Positions 1 through 5,915 of a DNA stretch of 38,408 bases are shown in pieces. The position numbers and the translations under genes are program-made. The stretch comes from Candidatus Marivariicella framensis. Lineage in GTDB: Bacteria; Bacteroidota; Bacteroidia; Flavobacteriales; Flavobacteriaceae. Location of the stretch: assembly GCA_905182735.1 (NCBI GenBank), contig CAJJCT010000036.1, positions 1-38,408 on the forward strand, given 5' to 3'. Position 1 is the stretch's first letter. The number at the start of each line of letters is the position of its first letter. The notes under the pieces are model-generated. The model did no database searches and was not told where the DNA came from. It was given only the letters and a program-made list of their open reading frames with translations.

Positions 1-109
1 AGTTTTAATTCATCATCCTGGTTTACTTGGTAACAATCAGGTGTTTTTGTTATAATTAGTGACCATCCTGGCTATTTAAGTCCCGTTTAAGACGTTTTAA
101 TCGTAATTG

Positions 110-343
110 TTAGTACTTGTATTCCGATGTTTTAAAAGTGTTCTTACCGATGTGATTTAGAATATCAGATTTTAAGAAATATCTTTTTCCATTTGTTGGG
201 CGAGAGTAGGGTAGTATGCCATTCATACAATACCTATTTAATGTATCACGAGAGACTTTAAGATAACTTTCAGCTTCTCTTGAAGATAATACATCATTGA
301 CAATCGTTTCTTCCCATTTTGTGTTGTCATTGTTATTTATCAT
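110..343 (-). CDS. excisionase-like helix-turn-helix protein
   Basis: A 77-residue protein made almost entirely of one winged helix-turn-helix of the MerR/excisionase (HTH_17) type. The segment with SREAESYLKVSRDTLNRYC forms the two helices at about residues 21-39, and the KRYFLKSDILNHI tail at about residues 53-65 is the wing and last helix. Proteins of this size and fold next to a tyrosine recombinase usually act as recombination directionality factors (Xis) that bend the attachment-site DNA and bias the integrase toward excision. It lies on the same strand as the integrase and downstream of it, separated by about 300 bp. It could instead be a small transcriptional regulator of the element; the sequence does not decide this. 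Confidence 0.7.
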   Translation of the reverse strand: MINNNDNTKWEETIVNDVLSSREAESYLKVSRDTLNRYCMNGILPYSRPTNGKRYFLKSDILNHIGKNTFKTSEYKY

Positions 344-640
344 AATAATTATTTTATTTAAATTTATTTAATTGTAAAATATTAAACAATAGGTTTTTAG
401 GTGACTTTTCAACTATTTTCACCATCTGTTAGGGGCTGTTAAAACTAATAGTTTGAAAGGGTAGATTGACAGACCCTGTAAACACTGTACTTTACAAGGG
501 GTGAGTTATTAACATTTTTATTTTATGGACGTCAGATATAACAAATCTGTACTTTGCTTTTGCTTTTACTAACTTGTTAGTGATTTAGAATAAAATCATT
601 AAAATTTATCAGAAAGTATCTCCTTTTAAATTTAAAGATG
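344..640. other. intergenic region between xis-like and integrase genes
   Basis: No convincing ORF was seen in these 297 bp. The region is AT-rich and contains an imperfect inverted repeat at 474-500, described separately, and a short perfect hairpin (ACTAAC, TT, GTTAGT) at 568-581. Neither is followed by a T tract in either direction, so they do not look like intrinsic terminators. Given the flanking genes, binding sites for the integrase or excisionase, or the promoter of the xis-like gene, are the most reasonable guesses. Confidence 0.5.
474..500. repeat. imperfect inverted repeat between xis-like and integrase genes
   Basis: CCCTGTAAA at 474-482 pairs with TTTACAAGGG at 491-500, with one bulged base and an 8-nt loop. 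The GC content of the arms stands out from the surroundings. There is no T tract on either side. It may be a protein-binding site of the element. Confidence 0.4.
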
Positions 641-1810
641 TCAGATTTTTATATCAAATGTGGGAAGTTCCACATCTTTATTATCAAAGTAGTCAGTACC
701 TAATAATGAAGCTAAATATCTTTGTGTTGTTGAAATATCTTTATGGTTAAGTATCATCATTAACGCTCCAATATCTTTGGTTATTAGATAATACATAGAT
801 GAAAATGAATGTCTTGCAACGTGTGGAGTTACCTTTTTGTCAATACCAGCGGTACTTATCCATTCTTGAATAATTTGATTTTGTTGTGCTGAATATTTTA
901 GTGAGGGAAAAACTTTTTGATTTCCATCTTTTGGACGTTTTCCAAGAAATTTCATTGCCTGTTTATTAATTGGTATTCTGTATGGTTGACTTGTTTTCCT
1001 TCTAGTAGCTTTAATGTAAAACCTATCATCTTCTTCTTCAATCATATTCCAACTCAGCAGTCTGCATTCTTCGTGTGCCTGACCTGTTAAACAAGAAAAA
1101 AGAAAAAAAGGTTTAATAGAACTATGGGCTAAAATATCTGTCTTTATCAAAATTTGTATTTCTTCTTTTGTTAGTCTTTGTTTCATTTTGGATGGTTCAC
1201 CTTTTGCTTTAATATTATTAGCAGGGTAGGTGAGTAGTTTCCCTTTTTCTTTCATTACTCCTAAAAAGAACTTAAAAGCATTAAAGTAACTTTTGATAGT
1301 ATTCTTATTTAATTTTCCCCTTACATATTCGTGGTTCTGCAAGAAGTCCAGAAAACCAAGACAAAACGATTCATTTATATCTAACCAAGAAATATAATCA
1401 GAATTTACATATAGCTTTAACCTACCCAATATTGTGGCGTGCTGGTGAAGGGAGTTTTTAGATGTATACCTGTTTTTATAATATTTTTCAAAATCATCAA
1501 GCATATTTGCTTTTTTGTCTTTGTTGGTTAACATACCGAACCTACCTTTTCTTAAATCAACATTCTTTTCTTCTATAGCATCATCTAGTAAACGTTCAGC
1601 TTTCTTGTTGCATTGGCGTTCATAAGCATTCTTTGGATCTTTAATCCAGCCTATGTCAGGATATTCGTCTTGTTGAAATGTCTTGTATTTAGTTTTACCT
1701 TCTTGATCAACTAATTTTTTACTTCCATAGTAGTATCTGATAATCCATCTTTTTTGTGTTGGATGATATACTTTTCTAATACTTTTTGGTGTAATATTTT
1801 TAGTATACAT
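641..1810 (-). CDS. tyrosine recombinase (integrase) with an altered first catalytic arginine
   Basis: Site-specific DNA recombinase, 389 residues from the ATG at 1810. An upstream in-frame TTG at 1849 would add 13 residues but lies inside a repeat array, so ATG is preferred. The N-terminal part looks like an arm/core-binding SAM-like domain (roughly residues 100-195) and the rest is the catalytic domain. Counted from the TTG, HVARH supplies the catalytic His343 and Arg346, NHKDISTTQRY supplies His369 and Tyr378, and RRKTSQPY gives a candidate beta-hairpin lysine (285). The first arginine box reads LTGQAHEE where most family members have LTGxRxxE, so Ala258 stands at the Arg I position. IntDOT of Bacteroides CTnDOT also lacks Arg I, so this fits a Bacteroidota subgroup and need not mean inactivity. 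It sits next to the mnmE 3' end, the likely target site. Confidence 0.9.
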   Translation of the reverse strand: MYTKNITPKSIRKVYHPTQKRWIIRYYYGSKKLVDQEGKTKYKTFQQDEYPDIGWIKDPKNAYERQCNKKAERLLDDAIEEKNVDLRKGRFGMLTNKDKKANMLDDFEKYYKNRYTSKNSLHQHATILGRLKLYVNSDYISWLDINESFCLGFLDFLQNHEYVRGKLNKNTIKSYFNAFKFFLGVMKEKGKLLTYPANNIKAKGEPSKMKQRLTKEEIQILIKTDILAHSSIKPFFLFSCLTGQAHEECRLLSWNMIEEEDDRFYIKATRRKTSQPYRIPINKQAMKFLGKRPKDGNQKVFPSLKYSAQQNQIIQEWISTAGIDKKVTPHVARHSFSSMYYLITKDIGALMMILNHKDISTTQRYLASLLGTDYFDNKDVELPTFDIKI

Positions 1811-1861
1811 ATTTGGTGTATTTGGTGTAAAGAGTTTATCGTACACCAAATATACACCAAT
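1785..1861. repeat. cluster of 9-bp repeats (TTTGGTGTA) around the integrase start
   Basis: TTTGGTGTA occurs at 1785-1793, 1812-1820 and 1821-1829, the last two in direct tandem. Its reverse complement TACACCAAA occurs at 1842-1850, followed by TACACCAAT at 1853-1861, one base different. The four outer copies form two tandem pairs facing each other across a 12-bp spacer, immediately upstream of the integrase ATG at 1810. The fifth copy is inside the coding region. Arrays like this are typical of integrase arm-type or excisionase sites, or of an operator controlling the integrase promoter. Lying between the integrase and the presumed att core makes either role plausible. Confidence 0.7.
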
Positions 1862-1960
1862 ATAATAAAAGTAAAAGGCATATTGAATACAGCGAATAAG
1901 TATAAAAAGTCAATATTAACAGGGGTATAGAAGGTTAAATACAGTAAAAGAAATTGTAAT

Positions 1961-1978
1961 TTATTTACCGATACAAAA
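1961..1978 (-). other. candidate attachment-site core at the mnmE 3' end
   Basis: The last 18 nt of mnmE on the coding strand read TTTTGTATCGGTAAATAA, encoding the universal FCIGK C-terminus and stop. The homologous 18-bp segment is the recombination target of SGI1-type elements. The integrase gene starts about 150 bp away with its repeat cluster in between. The mnmE reading frame is intact, as expected if integration regenerates the gene end. The assignment rests on position and family knowledge only, since the partner repeat is not in the window. Confidence 0.4.
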
Positions 1979-3349
1979 ATTTTGAAAGACATTTCCTAAA
2001 ATATCATCGGTATTTATCTCACCTGTTATTTCTCCAAGTGATTGAATTGCTGAATTTAGATCTACAGATAGCAGGTCCCCAGAAATATTATTCTTCATTC
2101 CTTTTTTCACTAGAATTATATCTTTAAGAGCGCTTTGGAGTGATGAATGATGACGAACATTAGTTACAATTGTTTGACTATCATTACCCATTTTATTTAC
2201 AGTTTCAATTAATTCATGCTTTAATTTATCTATTGATTCCTTTTTGTGAGTTATTACTAATAGAGGAGGAGCTAGCTGGGGAAATTTATCCTTGATTAAA
2301 GTTTTTATTTTTTTATCATCTGAAGAAATATCCATTTTGTTTTGAATTAGGATAGTTTTCTTTTTAAATGACAATATTGATTTAAGTTGATTTGAAATAC
2401 CTTCATGGTCTGCATCTGTAACATCATATAAAAACAATAAAATCTTTGCTTTTTTTGCATTTTCTATAGCACGTTTAACTCCAATAGATTCAACCTTATC
2501 TTTAGTCTCTCTTAAACCTGCAGTATCAATAAATCTAAACTGTATTCCATCAATTATTAATGTATCTTCAATACTATCACGAGTAGTACCTTCTATGTCT
2601 GATACTATTGCTCTCTCTTCATTAAGCAGGGCATTTAATAGTGAAGATTTTCCAGAATTTGGTTTTCCTAGTATTGCTACTGGAACACCATTTTTTATAA
2701 CACTTCCATACGCAAAGGACTCAGATAAATCTTTTAATTGTTGTTCAATAATATCTAAAAGTTTTAAAAACTCTCCTCTATCTGCAAACTCTACATCTTC
2801 TTCTGAAAAATCTAGTTCAAGAGCAATCATTGAAGCAAAATGTATCAACTGATTTCTTAAACCACTAATGTTTTTTGAATAACCACCACGCATTTGATTA
2901 ACAGCCAATTCATGCGCTGCTTTAGACTCTGACGATATAAGGTCAGCAACAGCTTCAGCTTGAGTTAAATCCATTTTACGATTTAAAAAAGCTCTTAAGG
3001 TAAATTCCCCTGCTTTAGCAGGAACTGCCCCTTTTTTAACAATTAAATGAAGAATTTCTTGGAGTATATAAGTAGAGCCATGACAAGAAATTTCAATAAT
3101 ATTTTCTCCAGTATAGGAGTTTGGACCTTTAAAGATTGTAAGTAACACTTTATCAATAATTCGATCACCATCTTTTACCCACCCTAAAAAGGTTTTGTGA
3201 GAGGATTGATCAATTAAGTTTATACCCCTATGCGATTCAAAACATTTTGAAGCAATTGAAATAGATTCAGTACCTGAAATTCGTATAACTCCAATAGCAC
3301 CTGTTCCCGAAGGTGAAGCTAAAGCGACAATTGTATTTTCAGATAACAT
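1961..3349 (-). CDS. mnmE: tRNA uridine-5-carboxymethylaminomethyl modification GTPase MnmE
   Basis: With MnmG it installs the carboxymethylaminomethyl group at C5 of wobble uridine 34 in certain tRNAs. The 462 residues match full family length. The N-terminal tetrahydrofolate-binding domain opens with TIVALASPSGTGAIGVIRIS. The inserted G domain has the P-loop GKPNSGKS (228-235), the EGTTRD switch (253-258), DTAGLRET (275-282) and NKMD (337-340). The protein ends in the invariant CIGK (459-462), whose cysteine is needed for modification. It is the last gene of a minus-strand run after the GNAT-like gene, with a 35-bp gap. Its 3' end is the probable integration target of the neighbouring element. 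Confidence 0.97.
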   Translation of the reverse strand: MLSENTIVALASPSGTGAIGVIRISGTESISIASKCFESHRGINLIDQSSHKTFLGWVKDGDRIIDKVLLTIFKGPNSYTGENIIEISCHGSTYILQEILHLIVKKGAVPAKAGEFTLRAFLNRKMDLTQAEAVADLISSESKAAHELAVNQMRGGYSKNISGLRNQLIHFASMIALELDFSEEDVEFADRGEFLKLLDIIEQQLKDLSESFAYGSVIKNGVPVAILGKPNSGKSSLLNALLNEERAIVSDIEGTTRDSIEDTLIIDGIQFRFIDTAGLRETKDKVESIGVKRAIENAKKAKILLFLYDVTDADHEGISNQLKSILSFKKKTILIQNKMDISSDDKKIKTLIKDKFPQLAPPLLVITHKKESIDKLKHELIETVNKMGNDSQTIVTNVRHHSSLQSALKDIILVKKGMKNNISGDLLSVDLNSAIQSLGEITGEINTDDILGNVFQNFCIGK

Positions 3350-3353
3350 AATG

Positions 3354-3361
3354 CAAAAGTA
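3354..3361 (-). promoter_or_regulatory. possible -7 box upstream of mnmE
   Basis: On the minus strand this reads TACTTTTG, a match to the Bacteroidota TAnnTTTG -7 element, ending 5 nt before the mnmE ATG. No TTG is present 17-23 bp upstream, so only half of a promoter is seen. If used, the mRNA would be almost leaderless. Confidence 0.3.
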
Positions 3362-3384
3362 AAAGATTTAATACAGCTATTTAA

Positions 3385-4521
3385 TTATTCTATAGCTTTA
3401 GTAAAGGTTGCTCGTTTTTTATGAAGACGATGCTCGTAATTTTTCCATAAAGTTTGAATTTGGGTATTCTCCTCTAATTCAGGGTTAGTTTCAACCACTT
3501 TAACATTATATTTATTAAAAGTCTTTTGAATTTCATTCATTAAAATAGCCGTTACCGCTTTATTCTGATAGTCTGGTCTTACCCCAATTAGATATAATGA
3601 AACTTTTTTCACAAATTTTTGAGCCCATAAAATTCTAAGAAATCCAAAAGGGAATAGTTTTCCATTTATTTTTTTTAGTGCTTTTGAAAATGAGGGCATT
3701 GTTATTACAAAGGCAATAAGATTATTTTCTTTATCTACAACACACTTTATGAAGTCTGGATGTATATATCTAAAGTATCTTTCCTTATAATATTTGATTT
3801 GATAGGGCTGAATTGGAACAAAAGTCTGAAGTTTGTCATATGTTTTTCCTAATAAATCAAACATTTGATCAACATAAGGTAAAATGTCATTATTAGATTT
3901 AAACTCAAGGAGTTTTAGTGAATATCTATCTAAAATTAATTTAGAAAACCTTCTTACTTTTTCAGGAGACTCTTCAAAAGAAGAAATTTTTATTTCATAT
4001 TCTACCCATTGTGCTAATTTTTGGTAACCAAGTTTTTTTAAGTGTTCTGAATAATATGGATAATTATATAAAGTGATCATCGTATTAAGTTCTTCAAACC
4101 CTTTAACCAAGACTCCTGCTTTATCCATGTTTGAGAAACCAACAGGTCCTTCAATTTGATCAAGTTTATGTTTTTTACCAACTAAAATAACTTTTTCAAG
4201 AAGTTTTTCAGTTACATTATAATCATCTATAACATCAAACCAGCCAAAACGAACTTTAGATTTTTTGATCTTTTTAATTTCAATCCAGTTTATAATTGCT
4301 GCAACTCTACCAACAATTTTTTCATTTTTATATGCTAAAAAATAATGTGAGATTGCATTTTGAAAAACAGGATTTTTTTTTCTGTTTAAAGTTTCAAGTT
4401 CTTCCTTAATAATGGGTCCAACCCAGTAGGGATGATTTTTATATAATTCGAAAGGAAAATGAACAAAATCTCTCAACCCTTCTTCAGAAATAACTTCTTT
4501 AATTGAAATAGATGAATCCAT
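3385..4521 (-). CDS. GNAT-fold protein of the YghO/BcerS-like family
   Basis: A 378-residue soluble protein. Its N-terminal stretch (FVHFPFELYKNHPYWVGP, about residues 20-37, then a KKNPVFQNA segment and YKNEKIVGRVAAIINW) is the signature I associate with the YghO family. A GNAT-like C-terminal half contains KVSLYLIGVRPDYQNKAVTA (about 305-324), resembling the acyl-CoA pyrophosphate-binding turn. Some members of this broad family (BcerS-like) have been linked to bacterial ceramide synthesis, that is, N-acylation of a sphingoid base with acyl-CoA. Bacteroidota often make sphingolipids, so that role is conceivable, but nothing in the neighbourhood proves it. Neighbours are an outer-membrane barrel gene 8 bp upstream and mnmE downstream on the same strand. 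The fold call is fairly sure and the substrate is unknown. Confidence 0.7.
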   Translation of the reverse strand: MDSSISIKEVISEEGLRDFVHFPFELYKNHPYWVGPIIKEELETLNRKKNPVFQNAISHYFLAYKNEKIVGRVAAIINWIEIKKIKKSKVRFGWFDVIDDYNVTEKLLEKVILVGKKHKLDQIEGPVGFSNMDKAGVLVKGFEELNTMITLYNYPYYSEHLKKLGYQKLAQWVEYEIKISSFEESPEKVRRFSKLILDRYSLKLLEFKSNNDILPYVDQMFDLLGKTYDKLQTFVPIQPYQIKYYKERYFRYIHPDFIKCVVDKENNLIAFVITMPSFSKALKKINGKLFPFGFLRILWAQKFVKKVSLYLIGVRPDYQNKAVTAILMNEIQKTFNKYNVKVVETNPELEENTQIQTLWKNYEHRLHKKRATFTKAIE

Positions 4522-4529
4522 ATATAAAC

Positions 4530-5591
4530 TTATTGTTTAGGTTTTTTTCTAGCATTTTTATTTCTCTTGTTTTCTTGCTTATCAAATTTCCTTCTACTCT
4601 TTTTTAAAGCTCTTTCCTCTTTTTTTAACTTTTTTCTTTCTATTTTCTTTGGGTCTTTATAATCTTTATGAAAATCAAGCCTATAGGAAGCTCCTGCATT
4701 TATTGAGAAAAAACTAGGATCAGTTCTTGTGTTGGTGCCAATTGTACCCTCTACCTGTAGATTTCTTCCGACTAAATATGCTGCTCCAGCCCTGATGATG
4801 TTATCAGAGTGCCTTTCAGAAAAAACCCCTTGATTTTCAACATAAACAGACCAGAGTGGATTAAAAGCATGAGTTAAAGTAATAATGTATGTTTTTTCAA
4901 TAAACTTTGACAGGTATCTTTTTAAAGAAAAATTTGTTACAAAAACCCATGTTCCTAAAAAATGAGATTGTGTTGCAATAGTTCCCATCATAGTAAGTGG
5001 GGTAGGACTAGGAGCAACATAGTATAGCGTTTGGTAAAATATGGGTCTATACAAAGTGCCAAATAAATCACCATGTGGATATGGGGTTTCTTCACTAAAT
5101 GGATCAAAATTAGCACCCACAGTTAGAGAAACAGCAGGTATTAAGTCTTTTAATTTAAACCCATTATTTGCTTTCCAGCTGTAAACATTTATCTCTTTTT
5201 CCTTCTTGAATGGATCATAAATCAAGTACTTGACACCTAAAAAATTTTGAAGAAATCCACTTCTTTTTACTTCTATTGGGTTGTTTGGTATCTTATTTGT
5301 GAATTTATCAAACATATATGATGCATCATAAGTTAATTCTAGCCTTTCAAATAAAAACCCCCACCGAAGAGATAAAAAACCTACTGTCCCTTTAATTGTA
5401 CTTTGATTATAACCATTATGTTTATAATTTCTAGACTCAAAACCTGTTTCAATCTGAACCACGCCTTTTCCAACTGAATACGCCCCTATAGAGTATCCTG
5501 GTCGGTTTGAATTAATTTGCTCAGTATATTGACAAACTCCGATATTTGAAATACATAATAATAATAATAGAGGATTTTTAATCTCAAACAT
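4530..5591 (-). CDS. outer-membrane beta-barrel protein (MetA-pathway transporter-like) with basic tail
   Basis: The ATG at 5591 gives 353 residues; a TTG three codons earlier is less likely. A signal peptide ends near NIGVCQ. The mature start YTEQINSNRPGYS is typical of Bacteroidota proteins annotated as transporters of the phenol-degradation MetA type (PF13557-like). Alternating aromatic and polar strands run to about residue 310 (for example GAAYLVGRNLQVEGTIGTN), consistent with a barrel. The last 40 or so residues are a run of Lys and Arg (DPKKIERKKLKKEERALK and onward), unusual after a barrel and perhaps a periplasmic or surface polyanion-binding tail. It is first in the minus-strand run with the GNAT-like gene and mnmE. 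Substrate unknown. Confidence 0.7.
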   Translation of the reverse strand: MFEIKNPLLLLLCISNIGVCQYTEQINSNRPGYSIGAYSVGKGVVQIETGFESRNYKHNGYNQSTIKGTVGFLSLRWGFLFERLELTYDASYMFDKFTNKIPNNPIEVKRSGFLQNFLGVKYLIYDPFKKEKEINVYSWKANNGFKLKDLIPAVSLTVGANFDPFSEETPYPHGDLFGTLYRPIFYQTLYYVAPSPTPLTMMGTIATQSHFLGTWVFVTNFSLKRYLSKFIEKTYIITLTHAFNPLWSVYVENQGVFSERHSDNIIRAGAAYLVGRNLQVEGTIGTNTRTDPSFFSINAGASYRLDFHKDYKDPKKIERKKLKKEERALKKSRRKFDKQENKRNKNARKKPKQ

Positions 5592-5702
5592 AATATGCAA
5601 TATAATTCGATTTTTTAATAAAATAAATAATTATGGATTGGCTTAATTAACAATCTTATATATAATTTTTTCTAAATTTGTTATGACATTAACTATTATA
5701 CT

Positions 5703-5915
5703 TTGAGTTCTTTGCTGAAAATTCTATTTTTTATTTTTATTATTTCATATGTAATTAGGCGTTTAAGTCCATTACTGCTTGGTTGGTTAATTCGTGATAT
5801 TTCAAAAAAGACTTCTTCTAAATATAACAATGGTCATAATAAAAAAGAAACTCAAAATAAAACTAAAAAGTCTGATAACTTAGGGGAATATATAGAATAT
5901 GAAGATATTGAATAA
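5703..5915 (+). CDS. DUF4834 family small membrane protein
   Basis: A 70-residue protein starting at a TTG; no in-frame ATG is available. One hydrophobic segment at about residues 4-30 (LLKILFFIFIISYVIRRLSP) is followed by a polar Lys/Asn-rich tail ending EYIEYEDIE. This matches the small DUF4834 proteins common in Flavobacteriia. Its 3' end overlaps the yfhO-like gene by 17 bp, so the two are translationally linked. Function unknown; the neighbours suggest a cell-envelope role. Confidence 0.75.
   Translation: MSSLLKILFFIFIISYVIRRLSPLLLGWLIRDISKKTSSKYNNGHNKKETQNKTKKSDNLGEYIEYEDIE

Larger units (their letters stand above)
1..1978. mobile_element. right end of an integrative element in the mnmE 3' end (partial)
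   Basis: An excisionase-like gene and a tyrosine recombinase gene lie side by side on the minus strand, and the recombinase starts about 150 bp from the mnmE stop codon. This is the usual arrangement at the integrase-proximal end of a chromosomal integrative element or prophage. The 3' end of mnmE (trmE) is a known integration target: Salmonella genomic island SGI1 uses its last 18 bp. No second copy of that sequence is visible inside the window, so the other end should lie beyond position 1. An old, immobile integrase left in place is also possible. Confidence 0.55.

Noticed and set aside
14-71. Two CATCCTGG copies 50 bp apart as a CRISPR or iteron array
   Set aside because: Only two 8-bp copies with no further spacing pattern in the window.
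1711-1992. 93-codon ORF across the integrase start and mnmE end
   Set aside because: Out of frame with both real genes, hydrophobic composition from AT-rich DNA, and it covers the repeat cluster.
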